Shown: positions 43,212 through 54,032 of the stretch, one piece after another
How positions within the stretch are numbered: the first letter of the stretch is position 1
Layout of the letters: every line of letters begins with the position of its first letter
Origin: Vibrio tapetis subsp. tapetis
GTDB lineage: Bacteria; Pseudomonadota; Gammaproteobacteria; Enterobacterales; Vibrionaceae
Direction: 5' to 3'
Assembly (NCBI RefSeq): GCF_900233005.1
Contig: NZ_LT960611.1
Span: 2,914,001 to 2,978,000 of the forward strand
DNA: 64,000 nt
The notes under the pieces: generated by a model
Seen by the model: the letters and a program-made list of their open reading frames with translations, nothing else
Databases searched by the model: none
What the model was told of the DNA's origin: nothing
Translations under genes and position numbers: made by a program

Positions 43212-44267
43212 GTGGCAAAGAAGAAAAAGCTGACCAAAGGTCAAGTACGACGCGTACGCAGTAATCAAAATAAGCGCCTCAAGAAAGAAGATACCATTCA
43301 GTGGGATGAATCCATGCTGGGTGGCGCAAAAAAAGGCTTAGTCATTACTCGATTCGGCCAACATGCGGATATCGAAGATCTTGAGAGTGGTGAAGTACAC
43401 CGTTGCAACCTGCGCCGCAGCATAGAAAACCTCGTCTCCGGCGATAGAGTTCTTTGGCGTTGTGGCCTTGAATCCATGGCAGGTATTTCTGGCGTTGTTG
43501 AAGCGGTTGAACCACGTACCTCCATGATCACAAGACCAGACTACTACGACGGTGTAAAGCTGGTTGCGGCAAACATTGATCAGATGGTTATTGTCTCTTC
43601 TGTCCTGCCTGAGTTATCTCTCAACATCATTGATCGATACTTAGTGGCAGCAGAGACTTTAAAAGTGGCACCCTTTATTGTTCTCAACAAAATGGACCTT
43701 CTTAAGCCAGAAGAAATCGCTCAGTACAAGGCGTGGTTAGCGGCTTACGAGAAAATTGGCTATAAAGTATTGTTTGTCAGTAAAGAAACAGGCGAAGGCA
43801 TTGAAGCTCTGGAACTGGAACTTAGAGACAGAATTAATATCTTTGTTGGACAATCTGGAGTAGGAAAATCCAGCTTAGTTAATGCCCTACTTCCTGATGT
43901 TGATATTGAAGAAGGCGCCGTTTCAGAAAACTCAGGCCTAGGTCAACATACCACTACTGCAGCACGACTTTATCACTTCCCTAACGGCGGTGATCTCATT
44001 GACTCCCCTGGAGTACGTGAATTTGGCTTGTGGCATTTAGAGGCCGATGAAGTCACGGAAGCCTTTATAGAGTTCCGTCCTTACCTTGGTGGCTGTAAAT
44101 TCCGCGACTGTACACATAATGATGATCCCGGATGTCTTTTGCGTGCCGCCGTTGAAAAAGGTGATATTGCAAAAGTTCGGTTTGATAACTATCACCGCAT
44201 CATTGAAAGCATGTCTGAGAATAAAGCGAATCGTCAGTTTTCGAAAAATAAGAAAGGCGAACTCTAG
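43212..44267 (+). CDS. rsgA: Small ribosomal subunit biogenesis GTPase RsgA
   Basis: 351 residues from a GTG start. A basic N-terminus, an OB fold, then a circularly permuted GTPase: NKMD (G4) precedes [12 protein letters not shown] (G1) and DSPGVREF (G3). A C-terminal zinc knuckle [14 protein letters not shown] follows. It releases RbfA in late 30S maturation. psd lies downstream on the same strand. Confidence 0.96.
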   Translation: MAKKKKLTKGQVRRVRSNQNKRLKKEDTIQWDESMLGGAKKGLVITRFGQHADIEDLESGEVHRCNLRRSIENLVSGDRVLWRCGLESMAGISGVVEAVEPRTSMITRPDYYDGVKLVAANIDQMVIVSSVLPELSLNIIDRYLVAAETLKVAPFIVLNKMDLLKPEEIAQYKAWLAAYEKIGYKVLFVSKETGEGIEALELELRDRINIFVGQSGVGKSSLVNALLPDVDIEEGAVSENSGLGQHTTTAARLYHFPNGGDLIDSPGVREFGLWHLEADEVTEAFIEFRPYLGGCKFRDCTHNDDPGCLLRAAVEKGDIAKVRFDNYHRIIESMSENKANRQFSKNKKGEL

Positions 44268-44379
44268 TACATTCACCTAAAGCGCGGTCAAATCTACGCC
44301 TTTGATGCAAAGAAGCTGACAAGGCGTATCAGATTGAGTAGTATCTCGCGCCAAATTATTGAACAAGTTGGAATCAAAC

Positions 44380-45249
44380 GTGTTAGATAAAATTAAAGTA
44401 GGCCTACAATATTGCCTACCACAGCATGGATTAACTCGACTGGTTGGTAAATTTGCCAGTTCAAAAGCGGGCAGCCTCACAACCGCTGTTATTCGTTTAT
44501 TTGTAAAACAATACAAGGTGAACATGGATGAAGCTTTGCACTCTGATCCTGCTCACTTTAAAACGTTTAATGAATTCTTTGTACGTGAATTAAAACCAGG
44601 TATGAGACCAGTGGTTGAAGATAAGTCAATCATTGCACATCCAGCTGATGCTTGTGTTAGTCAATTCGGTCCGATTACTGATGGCCAGCTCATTCAAGCA
44701 AAAGGTCATACTTACTCGGCACAAGAGCTACTCGGCGGCGACGCTACGTTAGCGCAAGAATTCGCTGATGGCGAATTTGCTACCTTATACTTGTCGCCAC
44801 GCGATTATCACCGTGTTCACATGCCTTGTGACGGCGTGCTTCGTCAGATGATTTACGTACCAGGAGACCTCTTCTCGGTTAATCCGCTCACGGCCGAAAA
44901 CGTGCCTAATCTATTTGCTCGTAACGAACGCGTTGTATGTATCTTTGATACCGAGTTTGGCCCTATGGCACAAGTATTGGTTGGTGCCACTATCGTCGGT
45001 AGCATTGAGCTGACATGGGCAGGAACCGTCACACCTCCTCGTGGTAACACCGTTTATACATGGGATTACCCTGCCGAGGGAAATAAGTCTGTTCACTTTA
45101 ACAAAGGTGACGAAATGGGTCGCTTTAAGCTTGGCTCTACGGTGATTAACCTATTCGCTAAAGATGCAATTGAATTCGACCAAACGATGCAAAACAATGT
45201 TCCAACGTTGTTAGGCACGGCTTACGCGCATATCAAATCCGAAAGCTAA
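44380..45249 (+). CDS. psd: Phosphatidylserine decarboxylase proenzyme
   Basis: 289 residues from the GTG at 44380 ([20 protein letters not shown]); the frame is open to a TTG at 44359, but the family starts here. The proenzyme cuts itself at the LGST motif ([10 protein letters not shown], Ser becomes the pyruvoyl cofactor). The inner membrane enzyme makes phosphatidylethanolamine. Asp/His residues of the self-cleavage triad are in [12 protein letters not shown]. It lies 112 bp after rsgA. Confidence 0.95.
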   Translation: MLDKIKVGLQYCLPQHGLTRLVGKFASSKAGSLTTAVIRLFVKQYKVNMDEALHSDPAHFKTFNEFFVRELKPGMRPVVEDKSIIAHPADACVSQFGPITDGQLIQAKGHTYSAQELLGGDATLAQEFADGEFATLYLSPRDYHRVHMPCDGVLRQMIYVPGDLFSVNPLTAENVPNLFARNERVVCIFDTEFGPMAQVLVGATIVGSIELTWAGTVTPPRGNTVYTWDYPAEGNKSVHFNKGDEMGRFKLGSTVINLFAKDAIEFDQTMQNNVPTLLGTAYAHIKSES

Positions 45250-45257
45250 ATGAATCA

Positions 45258-45285
45258 GGAGGTTGACGTCAATCGACCTCCTTTC
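45258..45285 (+). terminator. Probable terminator after psd
   Basis: GGAGGTTGA/TCGACCTCC (one G-U pair) with a 6-base loop, then a short TTTC. T tract is weak. Confidence 0.6.
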
Positions 45286-45443
45286 TCAACACCCGCTCTG
45301 TTCTTTCTCTTTATTGATAAAAAACAAAAATCCCCCCATTAAGCTTTTCTTTTTTATCAAAGTCTCGCCCAGATCTAAGTAACAATCTTGACCCTCATTT
45401 ATCCTCATTGCTATTGACTTAAACTAGGAAGGTTTTTACGTCT

Positions 45444-46859
45444 ATGGTAATAAAAAATCCTGCGATTTTGATCAAACTCTTCATCTGCTTTGCCATTCCC
45501 ACTGCGGTTTTGTTGATGCCCATAGATTTGATCCCTCTTGATGATTTAACCCTCATCCAACATAGACTTTTAGCTATTTTTTTACTTGCAGCCCTACTAT
45601 GGGTACTCGAACCTGTTCCTGTTTTTGCCACATCAATCTTAATCATCGCGTTAGAGTTAGTTATGATATCCAATAAGGGGCTGCATTTATTTCGCACGCC
45701 TCCTGAAGGGCATGACCTTGGCGAGCTGATCAATTACACCGATATATTCAGCGCATTCTCTTCTCCGATCATCATTCTATTTATGGGGGGCTTTGCTCTA
45801 GCCATCGCGGCATCCAAATACGAACTGGATAACAACTTGGCTCGTGTTTTACTCAAACCATTTGGTACGCAGCCAAAGTTCATCATGCTTGGGTTAATGC
45901 TGATCACCGCAGTTTTTTCTATGTTTATGTCAAACACCGCCACTACCGTCATGATGCTCGCGTTACTCGGACCTATTGTTGCTTCAGCACCTAAAGGAGA
46001 CTTGGGGGTGAAAGCATTGGTGCTATGTATTCCTATTGCTGCCAATACCGGTGGTATAGCAACGCCAATTGGCACGCCACCCAATGCTATCGCACTACAA
46101 TATTTAACCGGAGAAAACAGCATCGACTTTCTCAGTTGGATGATGATGGGGCTGCCCTTTGTCATGATTCAATTGACCATCGCTTGGTTTCTTCTTCAAC
46201 GGCTGTTTCCTTCATCTGAAAAAGAGATGGTGCTAAAACTTAATGGCCAGTTTAGAAAGAGCTGGCGAGCAATTACCGTTTACATTACGTTTGCCGCTAC
46301 CATACTCTTATGGATGACCACCAGCCTCCATGGCATGAACACCTATGTGGTTTCAATTATTCCTCTCGCCGTATTTACCCTAACGGGAATTATGGGAAAA
46401 GAAGAGCTAAAGCAAATTAACTGGGACGTACTGTGGTTGGTTGCTGGGGGGATTGCTATTGGTATTGGGTTAGATAAAACAGGGCTAGCAGAGGCGCTGG
46501 CACATTCAATCGATTATGAGTCATTAACTCCTTACGCCGTCGTGATTACCTTATCGATTGTATGTTGGTTGATGGCTAACTTTATGTCCAATACCGCAAC
46601 CGCCAACTTACTCATGCCCATCGCTGCCGCTATCGGGACATCCATGCCAAGTTTGGTCGCTATAGGTGGACTGCAAGGCTTGCTCGTGGTCGTCGCATTT
46701 TCCGCCTCCCTTGGTATGATCTTACCTGTTTCTACGCCACCAAACTCATTAGCGTATTCAACCGGTTTAATCGAAAGTAAAGATATGGCTAAGATTGGCT
46801 TGATTATGGGAGTCTTGGGGTTGCTTATGGTTTACGCCGCCATGCTTATTCTTACCTAA
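45444..46859 (+). CDS. SLC13/DASS-family sodium:anion (dicarboxylate) symporter
   Basis: 471 residues with about eleven membrane segments. Two copies of the sodium/substrate-binding motif, MSNTATTVMM and MSNTATANLL, occur in inverted-repeat halves, each followed by a TPIGTPPNAIAL or STPPNSLAYSTG segment. This is the VcINDY-type fold that takes up C4-dicarboxylates, sulfate or phosphate; the SNT motif favours dicarboxylate. Without RCK domains it differs from the permease in the cys cluster. Upstream of frd the context may fit dicarboxylate use, but that is weak. Confidence 0.86.
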   Translation: MVIKNPAILIKLFICFAIPTAVLLMPIDLIPLDDLTLIQHRLLAIFLLAALLWVLEPVPVFATSILIIALELVMISNKGLHLFRTPPEGHDLGELINYTDIFSAFSSPIIILFMGGFALAIAASKYELDNNLARVLLKPFGTQPKFIMLGLMLITAVFSMFMSNTATTVMMLALLGPIVASAPKGDLGVKALVLCIPIAANTGGIATPIGTPPNAIALQYLTGENSIDFLSWMMMGLPFVMIQLTIAWFLLQRLFPSSEKEMVLKLNGQFRKSWRAITVYITFAATILLWMTTSLHGMNTYVVSIIPLAVFTLTGIMGKEELKQINWDVLWLVAGGIAIGIGLDKTGLAEALAHSIDYESLTPYAVVITLSIVCWLMANFMSNTATANLLMPIAAAIGTSMPSLVAIGGLQGLLVVVAFSASLGMILPVSTPPNSLAYSTGLIESKDMAKIGLIMGVLGLLMVYAAMLILT

Positions 46860-47069
46860 ACTCTCCCAACACGGAATGATGCTCTTATAACAAGAAGCTC
46901 TGTGCTCGTAACAAAAGTTTTGGTCTTGTAGCAAAGAGCTTCAAACGCATTAGTCCTCTTATCTAGGGGACTTTTCGTGTCATGCCTTTCTATTCAACCG
47001 CATCAAACAGTGGTTGATTGCAAATTATTAGTGCATAGTCAGGTCATCTATCATCCTATTTTTCATATT

Positions 47070-47957
47070 ATGACTTATGAATGGCTCGCCCTTGCTGCCG
47101 CATTTTTATGGGCAATTTCCAGTTTAATATCAGTAACACCAGCAAGGCATCTTGGTTCATTCGCGTACAGTCGCTGGAGGATGGGGTGTACTGCAAGTAT
47201 GCTGATTGTTATGGCTCTTGTGACTGGAGGCTGGAGCAGTGTGGAATCCGTCCATATATTTCCGATGGCTCTATCTGGGCTGATTGGTATTTTTATTGGC
47301 GATACTGCGCTATTTGCCTGTATGAATCGAATGGGTCCGAGACAGGCTGGCCTGCTCTTTTCATGCCATGCCGTCTTTTCCGCTTTACTGGGCTATTTTC
47401 TTTTTAGCGAAACGCTAACCAGCAGTGAATATATTGGCTCAGTCTTGGTTTTCTCAGGCGTCGTTTCCGCTATTTTCTTCGGACGAAAAAGCCAAAAGCA
47501 ACATGATTGGGAAGCGGTAAAAGGCCGAGCTTGGATTGGGGTATCCCTAGGACTACTTGCTGCTTTTTGCCAAGCAATGGGAGGCATCATCGCAAAGCCT
47601 GTCATGCTCACCGAAATTGATCCAATTGCGGCTTCAGCGTTAAGGATGATCACCGCTTTTTTAGCACACAGTTTATTTCGTATGACGGGGGCAAAATTAG
47701 CCCGACCTATTCAACCAATAAGTTTAAAAATACTTGCCATTTGTGCCGTCAACGGCTTTTTAGCAATGGCCGTCGGTATGACTCTGATCCTCTACGCCTT
47801 AAAAGACGGTAACGTTGGTATGGTCGCGCTACTTTCTTCCACTACACCAATCATGTTACTGCCTCTTTTATGGCTGTATACGAAACAAAGACCCAACCGC
47901 TACGCGTGGTTAGGCGCAGCTGTCGCCGTTGTCGGTACAGGCATTATTGTCGGCTAA
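47070..47957 (+). CDS. EamA-family (DMT) membrane transporter
   Basis: 295 residues, ten hydrophobic helices in two EamA repeats. Motifs MTYEWLALAAAFLWAISSL at the start and GMVALLSSTTPIMLLPLLWLYTKQRP in the second half. Substrate is not readable. The frame is open to a GTG at 46977 that has a good AGGGGA site, adding 31 residues of no clear role; I prefer the ATG at 47070 because it puts the first helix at the N-terminus. It converges with epmA. Confidence 0.83.
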   Translation: MTYEWLALAAAFLWAISSLISVTPARHLGSFAYSRWRMGCTASMLIVMALVTGGWSSVESVHIFPMALSGLIGIFIGDTALFACMNRMGPRQAGLLFSCHAVFSALLGYFLFSETLTSSEYIGSVLVFSGVVSAIFFGRKSQKQHDWEAVKGRAWIGVSLGLLAAFCQAMGGIIAKPVMLTEIDPIAASALRMITAFLAHSLFRMTGAKLARPIQPISLKILAICAVNGFLAMAVGMTLILYALKDGNVGMVALLSSTTPIMLLPLLWLYTKQRPNRYAWLGAAVAVVGTGIIVG

Positions 47958-47981
47958 CAACCAAATAAGTCACAATGTTGT

Positions 47982-48956
47982 TCAGGCGATAGGGAATGGA
48001 AAAGCCGTTACCTCATCGATATGCTCACAGTCCAACGCAAGCATAATCAAGCGGTCGACCCCAAGAGCAACGCCAGCGCAGGCTGGTAAACCATGCTCTA
48101 AAGCGGCAATTAAATTGTGATCAATGGGTTGAGGCTGTAGCCCCGTGCTTATGCGTTTTCTGTTGTCTTGTTCAAAACGCGCTAGCTGTTCAGCAGGATT
48201 ATCTAACTCATGGAAGCCGTTAGCTAGCTCGATGCCTTTATAATAAACTTCAAATCTATCCGCCACCCTAGGATCAGACTGGTTCACTTTCGCCAATGCC
48301 GCCTGCGAAGCCGGAAAGTCATAAACAAATACAGGGGCATTTTGGCCAATAACACCTTCAACGCCAACACTGAAAAGTAACTGCAATAGTGTATCTTTAT
48401 CTTGCTCGTTATGGGCAATATCGCTCAAGCCTAACTGAGCAGCAGAGGCTCTGAGGTCATCCATGCTTGCCTCTAACGGACACACACCTAACACCGACAA
48501 AAATGCTTGCTGATAAGTCATTCTATTCGCAGAATCGCACTTTAAAATCAACGGTAACAAGTCATCCATTTCGTCCATTAGCTGATGATGGTCGAAACCC
48601 ATTCGATACCATTCCAACATCGTAAATTCTGGGTTGTGATAGCGACCATCCTCTTCATTACGAAACGCTTTATTAATTTGATAAATACAGCCACTACCCG
48701 CAGCAAGCAGCCGCTTCATATGGAATTCTGGACTGGTCATTAAATACAAGGACGCTCCTTGTGAATACCCAGGACCAACAAAATTCGTTTGAAACGTATG
48801 CATGTGCACATCAGTAACCGTTGCGTGACTCATGGCTGGCGTATCGACTTCTAAGACACGTCGTTGAGCAAAAAACTGCCTAATTTGAGACAAAATATCG
48901 CCTCTTTTTTTCAGCATCGAAATCGAAGCCGACGGCTGCCAAGTAGCTAAGGTCAT
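47982..48956 (-). CDS. epmA: EF-P--(R)-beta-lysine ligase
   Basis: 324 residues. A class II lysyl-tRNA synthetase catalytic core without the anticodon domain: motif 2 [22 protein letters not shown] and motif 3 [10 protein letters not shown] are present. It attaches beta-lysine to Lys34 of EF-P. I start at the ATG at 48956, six bases after GGAG; the ATG at 48968 lies upstream of that site. A promoter is seen at 48985-49013. It is divergent from frdA. Confidence 0.95.
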   Translation of the reverse strand: MTLATWQPSASISMLKKRGDILSQIRQFFAQRRVLEVDTPAMSHATVTDVHMHTFQTNFVGPGYSQGASLYLMTSPEFHMKRLLAAGSGCIYQINKAFRNEEDGRYHNPEFTMLEWYRMGFDHHQLMDEMDDLLPLILKCDSANRMTYQQAFLSVLGVCPLEASMDDLRASAAQLGLSDIAHNEQDKDTLLQLLFSVGVEGVIGQNAPVFVYDFPASQAALAKVNQSDPRVADRFEVYYKGIELANGFHELDNPAEQLARFEQDNRKRISTGLQPQPIDHNLIAALEHGLPACAGVALGVDRLIMLALDCEHIDEVTAFPFPIA

Positions 48957-48984
48957 AAATGACTCCAATGGGAAAAAACTGACA

Positions 48985-49013
48985 ATTTTACCCTGTTAAT
49001 CGCACTATTCCAA
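48985..49013 (-). promoter_or_regulatory. epmA promoter
   Basis: Minus strand TTGGAA, 17-base spacer, TAAAAT, about 30 bp before the start of epmA. Confidence 0.65.
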
Positions 49014-49243
49014 AGTGGTTAGTGACTTTCCTCACACAAAACCAAAATAATATGCTCAAACTTGCATTACCGGAGCAAAAACCTAAGTACATCAATTTTT
49101 TCCCAGTGCCCGTCTTTTAATATACGCCAAGGAACTCAAAATCAATTATTACAATCCCAGGCATGACATTGGTAGCTTGCGCATTATCGAAAGATAGTAC
49201 GCCTAGCCGCTTTTTTATTGCCAATACACACTGGAGGATAACT

Positions 49244-51073
49244 GTGAAAACAATAACCACAGATATCGCAGTCATCGGCGCAGGCGGCGCCGGTCTTCGT
49301 ACTGCCATTGCCGCGGCTGAGGCCAACCCTGAACTCGAAATTGCACTTATTTCTAAAGTGTATCCAATGCGATCTCACACTGTCGCAGCGGAAGGAGGCT
49401 CAGCAGCTGTAATCAAGGAAGAAGACAGCCTAGATAACCACTTCAACGATACTGTTGGCGGTGGGGACTGGCTATGTGAACAGGACGTTGTAGAATATTT
49501 TGTTAAAAGCGCGACTCGCGAAATGGTCCAAATGGAGCAATGGGGCTGCCCATGGAGTCGCAAAGAAAATGGTGAAGTCAACGTACGTCGTTTTGGTGGC
49601 ATGAAAGTAGAGCGCACTTGGTTCGCTGCTGACAAAACAGGCTTCCACATGCTTCACACCCTGTTCCAAACTTCGATGAAATACGATCAAATCAATCGAT
49701 TCGATGAGTATTTTGTGGTCGATCTTCTCGTTGAAGACGGTGAAGTTCAAGGTTTAATCGCCATTCATATGTCTGAAGGTGAACTCGTTACCATCAAAGC
49801 GAAATCTGTTGTACTTGCAACGGGTGGTGCTGGTCGCGTTTACCACTGCAATACCAATGGCGGTATCGTAACTGGCGACGGAATGGCAATGGCTTATCGC
49901 CACGGCGTTCCTCTTCGTGACATGGAATTCGTTCAATACCATCCTACGGGCCTTCCAGGCACGGGCATTTTGATGACTGAAGGTTGTCGTGGTGAGGGCG
50001 GTATCATCGTCAACAAAAACGGCTACCGTTATCTACAAGATTACGGCATGGGGCCAGAAACCCCTGTTGGCGAACCAAAAAACAAATACATGGAACTGGG
50101 TCCTCGTGACAAAGTTTCTCAGGCATTCTGGCATGAGCAGCAAAAAGGCAACACCATTAAGCACCCTCTGGGTGATGTGGTGCACCTTGATCTTCGCCAC
50201 CTCGGTGAAGAGTACCTGCAAGAACGTTTACCATTCATCTGTGAGCTTTCAAAAGCTTACGTGAATGTAGATCCTGCTAAAGAACCAATCCCAATTCGCC
50301 CAACGGTTCACTACACCATGGGTGGCATTGAAACAGACGGCCAATGTGAAACTCGAATCAAAGGTCTATTCGCTGTGGGTGAGTGTGCTTCTGTTGGCCT
50401 GCATGGTGCAAACCGCTTAGGTTCAAACTCATTGGCTGAATTTGTCGTATTCGGTCGTGTTGCCGGTGAAAACGCAGTTAAGCGCGCTGCTGAGTTCAAA
50501 GGCTGGAATGACGAGTCAATCGCTAAACAAATAACAGCGGTTGAAGCACGAATTCAAGCACTCTTAGATCAAGACGGAAATGAAAACTGGGCGGATATCC
50601 GCACTGAAATGGGTCACACAATGGAAGCTGGTTGTGGTATCTACCGTCAAGAAGATCTGATGCAAGCAACCATTGATAAGTTGACTGAACTTAAAGCTCG
50701 CTACAAAAACATTGGCATCAAAGACAAAGGAAAAGTGTTTAACACCGATCTTCTGTATGCCATTGAAGTCGGTTACGGACTTGAAGTCGCTGAAGCCATG
50801 GCTCACTCGGCTATTTTAAGAACAGAATCTCGTGGTGCTCATCAACGTCTAGACGATGGCTGCACTGAACGTGATGATGAGAACTTCTTGAAGCACTCAT
50901 TGGCTTTCTTCAAAGAAGACGCGGCGCCGTCTATCGATTATAGCAATGTGAAAATCACCAAGTCTCAACCTAAAGCTCGTCTATATGGTGAAGCGGCAGA
51001 AAAAGCAGCCGCGGCTGAAGCGGCAGCTCAAAAACAACTTGATGAAGAAAAACCAGCAGAGGAGAAGGCATAA
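49244..51073 (+). CDS. frdA: Fumarate reductase flavoprotein subunit
   Basis: 609 residues from a GTG with GGAGG 6 bases upstream. FAD-binding [15 protein letters not shown] lies near residue 12-26 and the covalent flavin His45 in [10 protein letters not shown]. Active-site HPTG and RxxxxRLGSNS-type [18 protein letters not shown] are present. It reduces fumarate in anaerobic respiration as FrdABCD. The last 30 residues are an alanine/glutamate-rich tail. A GTG start and 27 upstream residues are not used. Confidence 0.97.
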   Translation: MKTITTDIAVIGAGGAGLRTAIAAAEANPELEIALISKVYPMRSHTVAAEGGSAAVIKEEDSLDNHFNDTVGGGDWLCEQDVVEYFVKSATREMVQMEQWGCPWSRKENGEVNVRRFGGMKVERTWFAADKTGFHMLHTLFQTSMKYDQINRFDEYFVVDLLVEDGEVQGLIAIHMSEGELVTIKAKSVVLATGGAGRVYHCNTNGGIVTGDGMAMAYRHGVPLRDMEFVQYHPTGLPGTGILMTEGCRGEGGIIVNKNGYRYLQDYGMGPETPVGEPKNKYMELGPRDKVSQAFWHEQQKGNTIKHPLGDVVHLDLRHLGEEYLQERLPFICELSKAYVNVDPAKEPIPIRPTVHYTMGGIETDGQCETRIKGLFAVGECASVGLHGANRLGSNSLAEFVVFGRVAGENAVKRAAEFKGWNDESIAKQITAVEARIQALLDQDGNENWADIRTEMGHTMEAGCGIYRQEDLMQATIDKLTELKARYKNIGIKDKGKVFNTDLLYAIEVGYGLEVAEAMAHSAILRTESRGAHQRLDDGCTERDDENFLKHSLAFFKEDAAPSIDYSNVKITKSQPKARLYGEAAEKAAAAEAAAQKQLDEEKPAEEKA

Positions 51074-51074
51074 T

Positions 51075-51836
51075 ATGACGACGACAACTCGTATTCAAAA
51101 AGTCGAAATCCTACGCTACGATCCAGCAAAAGACAGCGAACCACATCTGCAGTCGTTTGATGTGCCTTTCGATGACACTATGTCGGTACTTGATGCCATT
51201 GGTTACATCAAAGACAACCTGGATAAAGACCTCTCTTACCGCTGGTCTTGTCGTATGGCGATTTGTGGCTCTTGCGGCATCATGGTTAACAACGTTCCTA
51301 AACTGGCATGTAAATGCTTTCTGCGTGACTACCCTGATGGATTGAGAATTGAGCCACTGGCTAACTTCCCGATTGAAAAAGACTTAATCGTGGATATGAC
51401 GCCATTTATCGAACGTCTAGAAGCCATCAAGCCTTATATCATTGGTAATGACCGTAAACCTGAAGATGGTGCTAACCTGCAAACGCCTGAGCAAATGGCA
51501 AAATACAAGCAGTTCGCTGGATGTATTAACTGTGGTTTATGTTACGCAGCGTGTCCGCAATTTGGTTTAAACCCAGAGTTTATTGGCCCTGCAGCATTAA
51601 CACTTGCTCACCGTTACAACCTAGATAGTCGTGATAACGGCAAAGATGAGCGTATGAAGCTTATCAATGGAGACAATGGCGCATGGGGTTGTACTTTCGT
51701 GGGTTACTGTTCTGAGGTTTGCCCTAAAAACGTCGATCCTGCAGCAGCGGTAAACCAAGGCAAAGTTGAATCTTCAATGGACTTCGTCATTGCCATGTTG
51801 AAACCGGATGGTTCACCAAAGAAAGCGGAGGCCTAG
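51075..51836 (+). CDS. frdB: Fumarate reductase iron-sulfur subunit
   Basis: 253 residues from ATG at 51075, two bases after the frdA stop. The [2Fe-2S] [10 protein letters not shown] motif, the [4Fe-4S] [12 protein letters not shown] and the [3Fe-4S] [17 protein letters not shown] are all intact. It passes electrons from menaquinol to FrdA. Confidence 0.97.
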   Translation: MTTTTRIQKVEILRYDPAKDSEPHLQSFDVPFDDTMSVLDAIGYIKDNLDKDLSYRWSCRMAICGSCGIMVNNVPKLACKCFLRDYPDGLRIEPLANFPIEKDLIVDMTPFIERLEAIKPYIIGNDRKPEDGANLQTPEQMAKYKQFAGCINCGLCYAACPQFGLNPEFIGPAALTLAHRYNLDSRDNGKDERMKLINGDNGAWGCTFVGYCSEVCPKNVDPAAAVNQGKVESSMDFVIAMLKPDGSPKKAEA

Positions 51837-51840
51837 AAGG

Positions 51841-52224
51841 ATGAGCAATCGTAAACCTTATGTTCGTGAAATGAAGCGCACATGGTGGAAAGACAGCCCG
51901 TTTTATCGTTTCTATATGATGCGTGAAGCAACCATTCTACCGTTAATCTTGTTTACTCTGTTCCTAACCGTTGGTTTGGGCAGCCTAGTGAAGGGGCCTG
52001 AAGCGTGGCAAGCATGGCTTGGCTTTATGGCTAACCCTATTGTTGTCGCGATCAATATCGTTGCACTTGCAGGTAGCCTACTGCATGCCCAGACTTTCTT
52101 TAGCATGATGCCTCAAGTGATGCCAATTCGCTTGAAAGGTAAGTTGATTGATAAAAAAATCATCGTGTTGAGTCAGTGGGCAGCGGTCGCTGCGATTTCA
52201 CTTATCGTACTTGTCGTGGTTTAA
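51841..52224 (+). CDS. frdC: Fumarate reductase membrane subunit C
   Basis: 127 residues. [31 protein letters not shown] then three membrane helices. The PYVREM...W and [11 protein letters not shown] segments are conserved in FrdC; the Glu in MMREAT is the quinone-site residue (E29 in Escherichia coli). Start at ATG 51841. Confidence 0.95.
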   Translation: MSNRKPYVREMKRTWWKDSPFYRFYMMREATILPLILFTLFLTVGLGSLVKGPEAWQAWLGFMANPIVVAINIVALAGSLLHAQTFFSMMPQVMPIRLKGKLIDKKIIVLSQWAAVAAISLIVLVVV

Positions 52225-52237
52225 GGAGGCCAATGTA

Positions 52238-52612
52238 ATGACTCACTCTACAGTCAATAAAACCCCTAAACGTTCAGATGAACCCGTATGGTGGACGCTA
52301 TTTGGCGCTGGCGGTACTTGGTTTGCAATGATCAGTCCGATCACTATTCTTGTGCTTGGTATCTTGGTACCAATGGGGGTTATTTCTCCTGAAGCAATGA
52401 GCTATGATCGCGTTGCAGATTTTGCAACCAGCTTCATCGGAGCCTTGTTTGTTATCGGTACTCTTGCTTTACCAATGTGGCACGCAATGCACCGCTTACA
52501 TCACGGCATGCACGATCTGAAAATCCATGCTGGCGTGGTTGGCAAGATTTTTTGCTACGGTTTTGCATCGATCATTTCAGCAATAGCTATCGTTTTTGTC
52601 TTTATGATTTAA
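52238..52612 (+). CDS. frdD: Fumarate reductase membrane subunit D
   Basis: 124 residues from ATG 52238, after AAGGAGG. Three helices, with the [16 protein letters not shown] loop typical of FrdD. It anchors the complex and shares the quinone site. It ends the frd operon before a strong terminator. Confidence 0.95.
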   Translation: MTHSTVNKTPKRSDEPVWWTLFGAGGTWFAMISPITILVLGILVPMGVISPEAMSYDRVADFATSFIGALFVIGTLALPMWHAMHRLHHGMHDLKIHAGVVGKIFCYGFASIISAIAIVFVFMI

Positions 52613-52633
52613 GATGTTATAGCTGACAATATT

Positions 52634-52667
52634 AAAGGCTGATGGTACTCCTATCAGCCTTTTTTTA
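52634..52667 (+). terminator. Terminator of the frd operon
   Basis: AAAGGCTGAT/ATCAGCCTTT perfect stem with seven T following. Confidence 0.92.
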
Positions 52668-52683
52668 TTCTACTTACTCGTAT

Positions 52684-53265
52684 TTATTCTGGGCATTCAA
52701 ATTCACCAACCCATTTCCATCTTTTCCAGCCAGACTTCAACACTTCTTGCGATGGGTTTACATTTCTAGACCAGGCCGTGGCTTTGTAGACATGCCCCAT
52801 GTAAACCACACTATCTTTACCTGAGTGATACTGCTCTAGCTTACTCCACGAAGAAGGGCCTCCAACATAAAGATCAATCAACTCCCAAGCCTCTGTTTGA
52901 CCGGGCTCTTTGTTCACCCAATGACGAGCTTTGTAGAGGCGACCATTGTGAGAAACTTCTGCACCACCGGTATAGCTTCGCTTTTTCCAAGCTTGGTATT
53001 GGTTGATGTCAATCGTAGGAGAACTCTCACACACTAAGCTGCTCTTCGACTCAAAATACACCCAACCCGCTTCCCCACACGCCCATAACTTGCCTGATTC
53101 TGCGTCAAAAAAAGACTTACCTTGGTCTACATCAAATTGGCACAGTCCGGCATCGGGCTTTCCTTTAGACAAAGAAAAATTATGGCCATCGACCTCTGAA
53201 GCCAATGACATGCTCGAATAACCGAATGCTGTCGTGAGTAAAGCGACAAAAAGTGTTTGTTTCAT
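52684..53265 (-). CDS. Secreted protein with two CBM5/12-like chitin-binding modules
   Basis: 193 residues from the ATG at 53265 (AAGGAT upstream). A signal peptide (MKQTLFVALLTTAFGYSSMSLA) is followed by a Cys-containing stretch (residues about 42-80) and two modules with the carbohydrate-binding pattern: YQAWKKRSYTGGAEVSHNGRLYKARHWVN and YHSGKDSVVYMGHVYKATAWSRNVNPSQ. No catalytic domain is seen. It may capture chitin or other surface glycans. It is flanked by the frd and efp terminators, so it stands alone. Confidence 0.78.
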   Translation of the reverse strand: MKQTLFVALLTTAFGYSSMSLASEVDGHNFSLSKGKPDAGLCQFDVDQGKSFFDAESGKLWACGEAGWVYFESKSSLVCESSPTIDINQYQAWKKRSYTGGAEVSHNGRLYKARHWVNKEPGQTEAWELIDLYVGGPSSWSKLEQYHSGKDSVVYMGHVYKATAWSRNVNPSQEVLKSGWKRWKWVGEFECPE

Positions 53266-53385
53266 TTTGATATCCTTACGAAAATGAATTTGTGATATTA
53301 GTTCCACAACCGAAAGGATAATACGTCTTATTACTAACAAGTCTATAAGTGAAGGCTAATTTTATAAAACATAAACGCCAGACAT

Positions 53386-53415
53386 AAAAAAAGTCGCAAT
53401 CATGCGACTTTTTTC
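53386..53415 (-). terminator. Terminator of efp
   Basis: AAAAAAGTCGCA/TGCGACTTTTTT stem with a 4-base loop and T run on the minus strand after efp. Confidence 0.9.
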
Positions 53416-53432
53416 ATTAGGTGTAAGTAAAA

Positions 53433-53999
53433 TTACTTCACTCGACCTACGTATTCTGCACTGCGCGTATCAACTTTGATCACTTCGCCGATAGCAATAA
53501 ACAGAGGAACACGAACAACAGCGCCTGTTGAAAGTGTTGCTGGTTTACCACCCGTGCCTTGAGTATCACCTTTCAGGCCAGGATCTGTCTCTGTTACTTC
53601 CAATTCAACAAAGTTTGGCGGTGTTACAGTGATTGGGTTGTTATTCCACAACGTGATCATGCACGTGTTGTTTTCAACTAACCATTTAGCGTTATCGCCC
53701 ACTGCTTTCACATCCGCTGCAATTTGTTCGAATGTTTCGCTGTTCATAAAGTGGTAGAATTCGCCGTCTGAGTACAAGTAATCAAGATCGATATCCATTA
53801 CGTCAGCGACTTCTACAGTTTCGCCAGACTTAAATGTTTTCTCTAACACTTTACCAGACAATAGTTTACGAATTCGTACACGGTTGAACGCTTGACCTTT
53901 ACCCGGTTTCACAAACTCGTTTTCGAGAATGACACACGGCTCACTGTCGAGCATAAATTTTAAACCGCCTTTGAATTCATTGGTGCTAACTGTAGCCAT
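53433..53999 (-). CDS. efp: Elongation factor P
   Basis: 188 residues. The three OB-like domains are present; the modifiable Lys34 is in KPGKGQAFN, and the protein ends in the SAEYVGRVK tail. It rescues ribosomes stalled at proline runs and is acted on by EpmA and EpmB. GAGG 7 bases before the start. Divergent from epmB with only a 33-bp gap. Confidence 0.98.
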   Translation of the reverse strand: MATVSTNEFKGGLKFMLDSEPCVILENEFVKPGKGQAFNRVRIRKLLSGKVLEKTFKSGETVEVADVMDIDLDYLYSDGEFYHFMNSETFEQIAADVKAVGDNAKWLVENNTCMITLWNNNPITVTPPNFVELEVTETDPGLKGDTQGTGGKPATLSTGAVVRVPLFIAIGEVIKVDTRSAEYVGRVK

Positions 54000-54032
54000 T
54001 ATTTCCTCTTTACCATGTTAGAGTTAAATTCT

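Noticed and set aside
45734..46165. 143-residue leftward ORF opposite the SLC13 gene
   Set aside because: Antisense of conserved membrane motifs; no support.
46977..47069. N-terminal extension of the EamA transporter from a GTG with a good ribosome site
   Set aside because: The added 31 residues are not membrane-like and the family starts at the first helix; kept as an alternative start only.
48957..49243. FNR box before frdA
   Set aside because: Expected from the biology, but I found no TTGAT-N4-ATCAA match in the 287-bp gap, only isolated ATCAA halves.
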